The notes beneath the pieces are model-generated. The model did not search any database and had not been told where the DNA came from. It saw only the letters and a program-made list of their open reading frames with translations. A DNA stretch of 64,000 nt. Source: an uncultured Eubacterium sp. Its GTDB lineage: Bacteria; Bacillota; Clostridia; Oscillospirales; Acutalibacteraceae. Shown one piece after another: positions 42,177-50,495 of the stretch. A program made the translations under genes and the position numbers. How positions within the stretch are numbered: the stretch's first letter is position 1; every line of letters begins with the position of its first letter. The stretch covers positions 62,001 through 126,000 of the forward strand of contig UQCC01000001.1 of assembly GCA_900539325.1 (NCBI GenBank). Reading direction: 5' to 3'.

Positions 42177-45100
42177 ATGAAACTTTGCAAAAAAATCATC
42201 AGTCTGATTTTGGCAGTACTTATGGCAACGAGTGTAGTTGTGCCTACATACGCTTCGGCTTATGCCGCAGAGCAAAAAGAGTATGAATTTGGAACAAAAC
42301 TTTTAAAAGAGAATGTTCAGTTCCTTAAAGAAACTTTTTTATCGGACTTTGATATTACAAAACAGGATTTTTATATTGAGTATTTGTCTGAATTTAATCA
42401 CGAAGATGAAGAAACTTTCTTGACAGTTGCTCAAGATACAGTTAACAGAATCCAATCTAAATGGAGCAAAGTTTTAAAGTATTTGCCATCAAATATTTCA
42501 GATTCTCAATTTTCATTAATGGGGAATAATATTTTTTCATATATAAACGGCAGTATTGATGTGTTTAAAAATTTCGGATATATAAAAAGCGATACAAGAA
42601 TCAGTCAAAAAATATATCATGGATTACGAGCAGTAAATTTGGCGTTAGATATGGCAAAAATTCCTACCGGATGGGTTGGTGCGACTTTAAAAGTATTGGA
42701 AAAGGTTGCATTAGTTACCGATTTTCTCTATGTTACATTTATGGATGAATTGGTGCAAATACAGGTTAATAATTATGCACAAACTCTTTATATTGATTAT
42801 TGGGCAGGCTTGGAATTAAATCCTCCGAGTAAAGATGATGTTGCGGCATTAAATTGGTCCGATGAATGGGTTAATAATTATTACGCCGGCGCTTGCGAAC
42901 AATATTTGCTCTATTCGTTGAAACAAATGAGTAGCAATTATGAACAATCTTCAACATTAAATTATGGAAAGAAATTGTTATATGGCGGACATACTTATCA
43001 GTTTTTTAATACTCGTTTTTCTTCTTTTGAAGAAGCGGAAACTTATTGTGAATCCTTAGGCGGACATTTAGCTGTTATTGAATCAAAAGATGAGGATAAA
43101 AATGTTTATAGCTTTTTGAGAAGTTTAGGGGAAATGAATGCCTTTTTAGGAGTTAAAAAGAATACTGACGGTATATGGACTAATGTGTATGGTAATGTTT
43201 TGGATAAAAATTCTTACACAAATTGGGGTAGTGATGAGCCTAATAATGAAGGTGGTTGTGAAGATGTTCTCCAGTATTATGAAGCCTATCCTAATGGTGA
43301 GTGGAATGACTTATATTGGGGTAAACAAGGAATATATAGTTTTATTTGTGAATGGGATGAATATATAGATTCAATTCCAAATGTTCCTGAAATAAAGGAA
43401 ACACACAATTTTGTTGTAACAAATGTTGCACCGACTTGTACTCAAAACGGTTATACTTTAAATAAATGTAAAGATTGCAATCTTGAATTTTATTCCAATT
43501 CTGTTTATAAGTTAGGGCACGATTTCGTATTTAATAAAAAAGTATCTCCGACTTGTACGGCAAAAGGATATGATTTGTATAAATGCTCAAGATGTTCACA
43601 AACTCAACAGCATAAAATAGTAAATGAATTAGGTCACAATTATCAATATTCAAACGTCGTAAAACCTACTTGTACAGAAAAAGGATATGATTTATATTTA
43701 TGTACACGATGTGGGCAAGGAAATAAAGTGAAGTATGTTGACGCTTTAGGTCATGCTTATTCAGAAAAGCCTACTGCCCATAAAGACCCAACTTGCAACA
43801 GCAAAGGTTATGATGAATATACTTGTTCGAGATGTAACGGAACAAAGCGAGATGAAATAGCGGCTCTTGATGGCAGTGCACTCACATCGGCACTTGATAA
43901 TGCTAAAAAGAAAATGGAATCGGGCGTATTTACCGATGAATCTGTTTCGGCTTGCCAAAAGGTTTGTGATAAATATCAAAACGCTGTGAATGAACTTCAC
44001 TCGCAAGCCGAGGTTGATAATGCAACTGCCGAAGTAACTTCTGCATATGAAAATCTTGTGCTTAAAGACATCGTAACAGGCACACTTGATAACGGTATGA
44101 CCTGGACCTTTACAAAAGACGGCGCAAAGCTCAGCTTTGCGGGTGAGGGCGAAGTGCCTTATTACGCAATAGGTTCGAATCCGTGGTATTATTGCGGAAA
44201 TATTGAAACCTTGGAATTTGGTGAGGGCATAACATCAATAGCGGGAAGTGCATTTACAAAGTACAACACAGTTAAAAAAATCAACTTCCCTTCAACTCTA
44301 ACAACAATTAATATTCGTGCGTTTGAATACTGTTATGCTGTTGAGGAATTGGTAATTCCTGATTCGGTAACATTTATAGGTTATGGTACTTTTGCAAGCT
44401 TAACATCTCTTAAAAGGGTGACCGTACCGGCATCTGTGGGATATGCTTCTTATGCTTTTGAGCATGATGAACAGGTTGAAAAAATTATTATTACTCCGGG
44501 CGTTGACGGAATTATGCCTGAGTGTACAAAAACGAGTAATATGGGTTTTTTTGGTTCAAAATTTACCGGCGCATTCGGTCCGTGGAGAGTAGCTAAAAAT
44601 GCTATTGTTACCGTTCAAGATGGTATAACCTCAATAGGATTGAATACTTTTTACAATGCTGTTTCCGGTAATTTGACAATTAATATTCCTGCAAGTGTTA
44701 ATAATATCGGCAAAACCTGTTTCGCAACTAACGGAAAGACTGTGGCTTATGTAGAAAACGGTAATTGCGTGATTGATGAAACAAATTTATGCTTGTCAAA
44801 TGTCAATGTCATGGTAAAGTCAGAGAACGGTGAGTATGCACAAAAACCACACACTCATACATGGTCAGATTGGCACTACAACAACGATGCTGTTTATAAT
44901 TCATCAAGTGATTATAAAGATGGCACGCAGACCCGTACTTGCTCTGTTTGTGGTGAAAACGAAACAAAAGAGGCACCGAATACGGCTCTTCTTCGCCGCA
45001 GAGGTAATGCACTGTCACTTGAAAGCAGTATCACCCTTGCAACTTACATAACTAAAGATGTAGTAGATTATTATGATGAAGTGTATGCCGAGTTTACCCG

Positions 45101-45890
45101 AAACGGTAAAATCGAAAAAGTTTATCCGTCAGATAAAACATTAACTTCAAACTCAACCGTTTATTGTATATTTGATTATACGGGCATTTCACCACAGGCT
45201 TTAGGCGATAATGTGAGTATTACATTCTACGGCATAAAAGACGGTGTAAAATATAACGGTAATGCTTATAAATACAGTGCAACCGAATATATTAAGTCGA
45301 CCTTAAAATCGACAACTTCTGCAAAACTTAAAACCTTGCTTGTGGATTTAGTATATTACGGTGAGGCTTGTCAGGTATATCAGAATTATAAAACAGATAA
45401 TTTGCTTACCGATATACTTACCGATGAGCAAAAAGCATTTCACAGTACGGGCGATTTGAATTTAACGAACATTAAGAATTCAAAGTACAGTTTGTGCGAT
45501 AATAGGCTTGTAAAGTTCGGTACGGCATTAAGGCTGAATAACTCGGTTAAAATGGCAATAGCGATGAATATGACGAATGTTACACTTGAAGAACTTTCTC
45601 TTAAAGTGAAAAAAGGTTCAAGAACAATGACATATTCTTATTCAAAAAATCCTGAAAATTTTGGAAAGGGTAAAGACGGTTATTGGTATTTCTATTTTGA
45701 CGGTGTTTATGCAAATCAAATGAGCGACGAAGTATTAATTACTGCATACAAAGGCAGTGAACAAGTCAGCTATACGCTCAAGTACAGTGTGGAATCTTAT
45801 GCTGCAATTGTTACTGATGCAAAGATAAAAGCAGTTACAGACGCAATGATGCGTTACGGCAATTCCGCAAAAGCCTATGTAGGCAAATAA
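42177..45890 (+). CDS. Secreted C-type-lectin / BspA-LRR mosaic protein
   Basis: A 1237-residue secreted protein. Signal peptide (ending near ASA-YAAEQ); a helical region of unknown type to about 260; a C-type lectin-like domain at about 265-395 (YCESLGGHLAVIESKDED, NWGSDEPNN, GEWNDLYWG, YSFICEW). Then come four ~40-residue repeats with PTCTxxGYxxYxCxxC spacing (about 410-561), a FIVAR-like helical segment (563-630), BspA-type LRR_5 repeats (about 636-862: IETLEFGEGITSIAGSAF, EELVIPDSVTFIGYGTFA), and the HTHTW plus 346-residue tail shared with the M64-type protein. The parts suggest adhesion to host or dietary glycans or proteins. Codons in the N-terminal half are more AT-rich than those of neighbours. 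Confidence 0.85.
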   Translation: MKLCKKIISLILAVLMATSVVVPTYASAYAAEQKEYEFGTKLLKENVQFLKETFLSDFDITKQDFYIEYLSEFNHEDEETFLTVAQDTVNRIQSKWSKVLKYLPSNISDSQFSLMGNNIFSYINGSIDVFKNFGYIKSDTRISQKIYHGLRAVNLALDMAKIPTGWVGATLKVLEKVALVTDFLYVTFMDELVQIQVNNYAQTLYIDYWAGLELNPPSKDDVAALNWSDEWVNNYYAGACEQYLLYSLKQMSSNYEQSSTLNYGKKLLYGGHTYQFFNTRFSSFEEAETYCESLGGHLAVIESKDEDKNVYSFLRSLGEMNAFLGVKKNTDGIWTNVYGNVLDKNSYTNWGSDEPNNEGGCEDVLQYYEAYPNGEWNDLYWGKQGIYSFICEWDEYIDSIPNVPEIKETHNFVVTNVAPTCTQNGYTLNKCKDCNLEFYSNSVYKLGHDFVFNKKVSPTCTAKGYDLYKCSRCSQTQQHKIVNELGHNYQYSNVVKPTCTEKGYDLYLCTRCGQGNKVKYVDALGHAYSEKPTAHKDPTCNSKGYDEYTCSRCNGTKRDEIAALDGSALTSALDNAKKKMESGVFTDESVSACQKVCDKYQNAVNELHSQAEVDNATAEVTSAYENLVLKDIVTGTLDNGMTWTFTKDGAKLSFAGEGEVPYYAIGSNPWYYCGNIETLEFGEGITSIAGSAFTKYNTVKKINFPSTLTTINIRAFEYCYAVEELVIPDSVTFIGYGTFASLTSLKRVTVPASVGYASYAFEHDEQVEKIIITPGVDGIMPECTKTSNMGFFGSKFTGAFGPWRVAKNAIVTVQDGITSIGLNTFYNAVSGNLTINIPASVNNIGKTCFATNGKTVAYVENGNCVIDETNLCLSNVNVMVKSENGEYAQKPHTHTWSDWHYNNDAVYNSSSDYKDGTQTRTCSVCGENETKEAPNTALLRRRGNALSLESSITLATYITKDVVDYYDEVYAEFTRNGKIEKVYPSDKTLTSNSTVYCIFDYTGISPQALGDNVSITFYGIKDGVKYNGNAYKYSATEYIKSTLKSTTSAKLKTLLVDLVYYGEACQVYQNYKTDNLLTDILTDEQKAFHSTGDLNLTNIKNSKYSLCDNRLVKFGTALRLNNSVKMAIAMNMTNVTLEELSLKVKKGSRTMTYSYSKNPENFGKGKDGYWYFYFDGVYANQMSDEVLITAYKGSEQVSYTLKYSVESYAAIVTDAKIKAVTDAMMRYGNSAKAYVGK

Positions 45891-45920
45891 TCAGTATATT
45901 TAGTAAAAATGAGGTTTATA

Positions 45921-46039
45921 ATGAAAAAGCAATATATTAAGCCGAATCAAATATAAAAAAGTTTAAAGTTGTTGATGTAGTTACAACATCATCGGGCGGC
46001 GATGAATCGATTGTTACTCTGCCGAACTGGGAAGATTAA
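45921..46039 (+). pseudogene. Frame-broken small peptide ORF, copy 2
   Basis: Identical to 41731-41849 in sequence and in the position of the break: 11 codons from ATG, then a stop, with VVDVVTTSSGGDESIVTLPN in the -1 frame. Either the break predates the duplication or it is kept by conversion. Confidence 0.55.
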
Positions 46040-46043
46040 TTAA

Positions 46044-46085
46044 AAACAGGACTGTTTCGCTTTATGTGAGACAGTCCTGTTTTTA
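46044..46085 (+). terminator. Intrinsic terminator of the repeat unit, copy 2
   Basis: The same AACAGGACTGT / ACAGTCCTGTT stem and TTTT run as copy 1. The 145 bases from here to tepA hold only the repeat end and the tepA promoter. Confidence 0.82.
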
Positions 46086-46159
46086 TAATGACTTATAATT
46101 TTAGGCTTCTTTGCTTTTTTACAAGAATTTTTTTCTTAATATATAAATTAATAATTGTG

Positions 46160-46188
46160 TTGAAAAAAACGGCATAAAATGTTAAAAT
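46160..46188 (+). promoter_or_regulatory. Promoter of the tepA-ftsK operon
   Basis: TTGAAA (46160-46165), 17-base spacer, TAAAAT (46183-46188), 41 bases before the ATG at 46230. Its -35 lies right at the edge of the direct repeat. Confidence 0.6.
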
Positions 46189-46229
46189 ATAATGTAATGC
46201 TTTGTGCATAATAGTAATGAGGTGCTGTT

Positions 46230-46919
46230 ATGTGCAAAGAAAACGAAGATTTTAATGAAAATAACAATAACGGTGAGCAAGGCTCAACCTTTGAAACAGG
46301 CTCGATAACGGTCAAAAAAGACGGCCATTTTATTCATTGCCTAACTATTATAGGGCAGATTGAAGGGCATTATATTTTGCCGAGCCAAAACAAAACCACC
46401 AAATATGAGCATGTTATTCCACAGCTTGTTGCGATTGAGGAAAGCAAGGAGATTGACGGATTGTTGATTATACTCAACACCGTCGGAGGAGATGTTGAAG
46501 CGGGGCTTGCTATTGCAGAGCTTCTTTCAACTATGAAAACTCCCACCGCTTCGCTTGTCCTTGGCGGAGGTCACAGTATCGGCGTTCCGCTTGCTGTCAG
46601 CTGTAAGCGTAGCTTCATTGTGCCTACCGCAACGATGACCGTGCACCCTGTTCGTATGAACGGAACGGTTCTCGGTGTTCCGCAAACTCTTTCGTATTTT
46701 GAAAAAATGCAGGATAGAATTGCAAGATTTGTTGAGAACAATTCGCAGATTACAGCCGAAGAATTCAGAGCATTGATGATGAAAACGGGCGAGCTGATTA
46801 TGGATGTGGGTACTGTGCTTGACGGCGAGGAAGCCGTCAAATGCGGACTTGTTGATGAACTCGGCGGTTTGTCGGATGCACTTGACTATCTTGAATCGGT
46901 GATTGAGAGGGAAAACTGA
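46230..46919 (+). CDS. tepA: ClpP-class serine protease TepA
   Basis: A 229-residue ClpP-fold protease of the TepA/YmfB type (translocation-enhancing protein). The NTVGGDVEAGLAIAELL strand-helix unit, the nucleophile serine in GGGHSIGVPLAVSCK and a histidine in TMTVHPVRMNGT fit the ClpP triad; the last acidic residue is not assigned. The first ~30 residues are Asn/Glu-rich and family-variable. The gene order tepA-ylzJ-ftsK/spoIIIE is that of Bacillus. Overlaps ylzJ by one base (TGATG). Confidence 0.9.
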   Translation: MCKENEDFNENNNNGEQGSTFETGSITVKKDGHFIHCLTIIGQIEGHYILPSQNKTTKYEHVIPQLVAIEESKEIDGLLIILNTVGGDVEAGLAIAELLSTMKTPTASLVLGGGHSIGVPLAVSCKRSFIVPTATMTVHPVRMNGTVLGVPQTLSYFEKMQDRIARFVENNSQITAEEFRALMMKTGELIMDVGTVLDGEEAVKCGLVDELGGLSDALDYLESVIEREN

Positions 46920-47128
46920 TGCTTTATACCGTTGTTGACATAAATGATGTTTTTTATAAAAATGAAATGATTATTTCAAAGCCTCGTTCCACCAATCCTT
47001 ATGATTATATCAGGACAGGCTATTATCTTGATAACGCTCAGTATTTCGGAGGAAAAAACAATGTCGATTTTAACTGCAATATTCCAGGCACTATTCCAAG
47101 CGGTGTGCCGAATTTTTCCAATAAGTGA
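46919..47128 (+). CDS. ylzJ: YlzJ-like small protein
   Basis: A 69-residue protein starting in the tepA stop codon. The MLYTVVDINDVFYKN start resembles the short YlzJ family (MILYTxxPxExI), which sits between tepA and spoIIIE in Bacillus; the position matches here. Its last 68 bases overlap the next gene in another frame, so the C-terminus is constrained by two reading frames. Function is unknown. Confidence 0.65.
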   Translation: MLYTVVDINDVFYKNEMIISKPRSTNPYDYIRTGYYLDNAQYFGGKNNVDFNCNIPGTIPSGVPNFSNK

Positions 47129-47924
47129 AACTGCCCATTCTTCAATTTTTCACGATTTTGCCGGTAGATTTTCGGGCGAGTGTTCGTCCCTCACCGGTAT
47201 TGTACATATAGGCATTGCCGTGGGCATCGTAATTGCTTCTTATAAACTGTTTTTGAAAATGTCTTATGAACTGTTTTCCACTGTCGGTGATGTGTTTAAA
47301 AAGAGGTTGAAGGGAAGTAAACCAAGCGGTGCAAGGCATTATATGTATATGACTCTTGTGAGTTTTTGCCCAATGCTTTTGTGGCTCATTCCATGCGGTA
47401 AATACGGACTTCTTTATAATGTTCTTCGCACTACACAGTTCAATAAAACACTCCTTGATGACGGTCTGTTCCTTGCAATCACAGGCGTGCTTCTCATTCT
47501 TGCATCGGTTCAACTTGCAAAATCAAGCATACCAAAGCCGGTTGCGGAACTTCCTGCAATCATTATTGGAGCATTGAGCGTATTTTTGATTCCTGTATCG
47601 GGCTTTTCGTTTATCGGCGTTGTTCTTGCCGTTCTTGTTCTTTTTGGCGTGAGCAAAAGGCATGCAATCAATTATGCGTTGCTTATGAGCGTTCCTGTGC
47701 TTGTTGTCAGCGGTATTGTTGAGATTTGTATAAGCGTCACACATGTCGGTGTTGCTTCGATTATTATCGGTCTTGTGATTTCAATCGCTGCTTCGTTTTT
47801 CAGCACCGTATTTCTCAAATATTTCGTCAGCAAAGGCTATTTGAAGTGTTTTGGTTATTATGATGTCGCTGTCGGTATTATAATACTTATTATCGGCATT
47901 TTTGAATTAATATTAAGAAAATAA
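47061..47924 (+). CDS. Divergent UppP/BacA-like membrane protein
   Basis: A 287-residue polytopic protein with the layout of undecaprenyl-diphosphate phosphatase (UppP/BacA), which recycles the cell-wall lipid carrier. The N-terminal QALFQAVCRIFPISETAHSS stands where UppP has EGxTEFLPVSSxGH, and LIPVSGFSFIGVVLA stands where PGxSRSG is expected. Both catalytic motifs are thus changed: the acidic residue pair is partly lost and the arginine and serines of PGxSRSG are missing. GGAGG (47048-47052) precedes the ATG at 47061. It may be a non-catalytic or re-purposed paralogue; an insertion into the tepA-ylzJ-spoIIIE order. Confidence 0.72.
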   Translation: MSILTAIFQALFQAVCRIFPISETAHSSIFHDFAGRFSGECSSLTGIVHIGIAVGIVIASYKLFLKMSYELFSTVGDVFKKRLKGSKPSGARHYMYMTLVSFCPMLLWLIPCGKYGLLYNVLRTTQFNKTLLDDGLFLAITGVLLILASVQLAKSSIPKPVAELPAIIIGALSVFLIPVSGFSFIGVVLAVLVLFGVSKRHAINYALLMSVPVLVVSGIVEICISVTHVGVASIIIGLVISIAASFFSTVFLKYFVSKGYLKCFGYYDVAVGIIILIIGIFELILRK

Positions 47925-47936
47925 AGTAGGTAAATT

Positions 47937-50495
47937 ATGGCTAACAGTAAAAATTCTAAACAAAAACAGAATAAGAAGCCGACCCCTAAAAAGCCTGTTA
48001 CTCATTCAAAAAAGGCTCTTGCCGAGTTTGAAGAACAGCAAAGACTTATGGACCTTGAAGCACAGGCAAACAAAAACAGAATTATCAGCATTGTCATTTT
48101 TGCATTCTCGGTTTTGTTTTTCTTTGTCGCCGTTATTCCCGGGGAAAATTTTTGGAATGATGTACACAATGTTTACATAGGTCTTTTCGGATGGATGGCG
48201 TCAATTGTTTTTCCGCTTTTGAGTCTTATTTATTCGTTTTTGGTGCAAAAAACAAAATCAAGCAAAAAGATGATTGCAGAACCTATTTGCATTGTTTTGA
48301 TAGTACTCTTTATTTCCGCATTTATTTATATTGTAAGGGCAAAGAGCGGCGTTCCGTTCCTTGATACCTGCAAGAGTGAATTTGCAGATGCTCCGTATGT
48401 ATTTAACGGCGGCTTTTTCGGTGCTGTTCTCGGTTGGCTCTTTATGACCTTAGGTAAAGCTCCGGCTGTTGTTGTTGATTTGCTTCTTATAATTGTTGTT
48501 ATTATGCTTCTTTCAAAGGTAACGGTTAATCAGTTTTTCAAAAACACAACAAAACCTGTTCGTGCCGTTGTTGAAAAGGCAACGCCTTATATTGAGGAAC
48601 GCCGTGAAAGACGAAGAATGAATAATATTGACATTCCGCTTGACGATGAGCCTCCTGTTCAGGACGAAAAATCAAAGAAAAAGGCAAAGACAAAAGCTCA
48701 AAAAGCACAGGATGTTGAGGAAACAGAAGAACCTGCCGATGATTATTCAAAGCTTATTGCAGAGATTAACGAAACGACAAGCAAGAATAAGCAGAACAGG
48801 GAAACGCCAAAAAAGAAATCTATTGACGATATAGTTAAAACCGCAAGCGAGGAAAATGCAGAAAAGCCTAATGAAGAAAAAACAGAGCCTGTTCCCGAAT
48901 TTGTGGTTACAGAGGAGGATATGCAAAAGGAAGTTAAGGAATACAAGCTTCCGAGCGTTGATATTCTCAAAAACGTTAAGCATAAATCTGCAAAAGATGT
49001 GTCTGACGAACTTAAAAACAATGCCGAGCTTTTGGTTGAAACGCTTGCTTCATTCGGTGTTCAGGCGGAAATTACCGATATTTCAAGAGGCCCGACGGTT
49101 ACAAGATACGAATTAAAACCCGCTTCGGGTGTTCGTATCAGCAAGATTACAAATCTTTCGGACGATATTGCACTTAACCTTGCAGCCGTTAATGTTCGTA
49201 TTGAAGCTCCTATTCCGGGCAAAGCCGCTGTCGGAATAGAAATTCCAAACACCGTTAAAAACAGCGTTTCTATGCGTGAAGTAATCGATTCCGCCGATTT
49301 CAATAGGCAAAAGTCGCTTCTTTCGGCAGGACTTGGCAAGGACATTGCGGGTAAAACGGTATTTTGTGATATTGCAAAAATGCCACACCTTCTTATTGCA
49401 GGCACAACAGGTTCCGGTAAATCTGTTTGTATGAATTCAATTATTGTATCTATTCTTTACAGGGCAAATCCTGAAGAAGTAAAATTCCTTATGATTGACC
49501 CAAAAAAGGTAGAATTTTCAAAATACGAAAACATTCCGCATCTTCTCGTTCCGGTTGTCACCGACCCACGCAAGGCTTCGGGTGCACTCGGCTGGGCAGT
49601 GTCGGAAATGCTTGAGCGTTATCAAAAGTTCAGCGATACAGGCGTGCGTGATATTGAAGGCTATAATCGTTATGTTGAAAAGCATGAGGATATGAAGCCT
49701 ATGCCAAAGATTGTTATTTGCATTGACGAGCTTGCCGACCTTATGATGGCTGCACCAAAAGAGGTTGAAGACAGCATTTGTCGTCTTGCTCAAATGGCTC
49801 GTGCCGCAGGTATGCACCTCGTTATCGCAACTCAAAGACCGTCTGTTGATGTCATCACGGGTCTTATTAAGGCTAATATTTCATCTCGTATCGCACTTAC
49901 GGTTTCATCGGCTATCGACTCCCGTACTATTCTCGATTCCAGCGGTGCCGAAAAACTTTTAGGTATGGGTGATATGCTGTATTCTCCTATCGGTTCAAAC
50001 AAGCCTCTCCGTGTTCAAGGCTGTTATATAAGCGATGAAGAAGTAGAGAAACTTTGCGAGTTTATCAAAAATCAGGGCGAGAGCGAATACAGCGAAAAAA
50101 TCCAAAAAGAAATTGAAAGTAAAGCCGCACAGGACAAAACTTCTACCAAATTTACAGATGGCGGCGAATCGGGCGAAAATCTTGACCCTCTGTTTGATGA
50201 TGCTGTTGATGTCGTTCTTGAAAACGGCAAGGCTTCAACTTCTTTCTTACAGCGTAAACTCGGCGTAGGTTATTCAAGAGGTTCAAAGATTATGGACCAA
50301 ATGGAGGATAAGCACATTATCGGTCCTGCCGAGGGTGCAAAGCCGAGAAAAATATTAATCAATAAACAGCAATGGATTCAGATTAAGGCACAGGGTCCGG
50401 CACCTGAATTCACGGCAGAAAATACGGAGCAGATGGCGTTTGACTCCGAGGAAGTAATAGATAATCAGGATTTATCCGAGGACAGTTATGAATAA
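47937..50495 (+). CDS. ftsK: FtsK/SpoIIIE DNA translocase
   Basis: An 852-residue septal DNA pump. Four N-terminal membrane segments (residues ~45-200) anchor it. A charged Lys/Glu linker (about 215-330) leads to the RecA-like motor with Walker A IAGTTGSGKSVCMNS, LMIDPKKVEFSKYENIPHL and Walker B IVICIDELADLMM. The C-terminal winged-helix gamma domain (ASTSFLQRKLGVGYSRG) reads orienting sequences. Position behind tepA-ylzJ suggests the SpoIIIE orthologue that moves the chromosome into the forespore or clears the septum. The end overlaps the next gene by 8 bases. Confidence 0.95.
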   Translation: MANSKNSKQKQNKKPTPKKPVTHSKKALAEFEEQQRLMDLEAQANKNRIISIVIFAFSVLFFFVAVIPGENFWNDVHNVYIGLFGWMASIVFPLLSLIYSFLVQKTKSSKKMIAEPICIVLIVLFISAFIYIVRAKSGVPFLDTCKSEFADAPYVFNGGFFGAVLGWLFMTLGKAPAVVVDLLLIIVVIMLLSKVTVNQFFKNTTKPVRAVVEKATPYIEERRERRRMNNIDIPLDDEPPVQDEKSKKKAKTKAQKAQDVEETEEPADDYSKLIAEINETTSKNKQNRETPKKKSIDDIVKTASEENAEKPNEEKTEPVPEFVVTEEDMQKEVKEYKLPSVDILKNVKHKSAKDVSDELKNNAELLVETLASFGVQAEITDISRGPTVTRYELKPASGVRISKITNLSDDIALNLAAVNVRIEAPIPGKAAVGIEIPNTVKNSVSMREVIDSADFNRQKSLLSAGLGKDIAGKTVFCDIAKMPHLLIAGTTGSGKSVCMNSIIVSILYRANPEEVKFLMIDPKKVEFSKYENIPHLLVPVVTDPRKASGALGWAVSEMLERYQKFSDTGVRDIEGYNRYVEKHEDMKPMPKIVICIDELADLMMAAPKEVEDSICRLAQMARAAGMHLVIATQRPSVDVITGLIKANISSRIALTVSSAIDSRTILDSSGAEKLLGMGDMLYSPIGSNKPLRVQGCYISDEEVEKLCEFIKNQGESEYSEKIQKEIESKAAQDKTSTKFTDGGESGENLDPLFDDAVDVVLENGKASTSFLQRKLGVGYSRGSKIMDQMEDKHIIGPAEGAKPRKILINKQQWIQIKAQGPAPEFTAENTEQMAFDSEEVIDNQDLSEDSYE

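Larger units (their letters stand above)
44850..46166 (+). repeat. Large direct repeat, copy 2 (~1.3 kb)
   Basis: Second copy of the 40660-41975 unit: the shared C-terminal coding region, broken peptide ORF and terminator. Near-identity including the noncoding part points to recent duplication or continuing gene conversion. Confidence 0.97.

Noticed and set aside
43401..43860. The four repeats in the lectin-mosaic gene as a CRISPR-like array
   Set aside because: The periodicity is at protein level (PTCTxxGY...CxxC) within one open frame; the DNA of the units is diverged and no short identical repeats with unique spacers are present.
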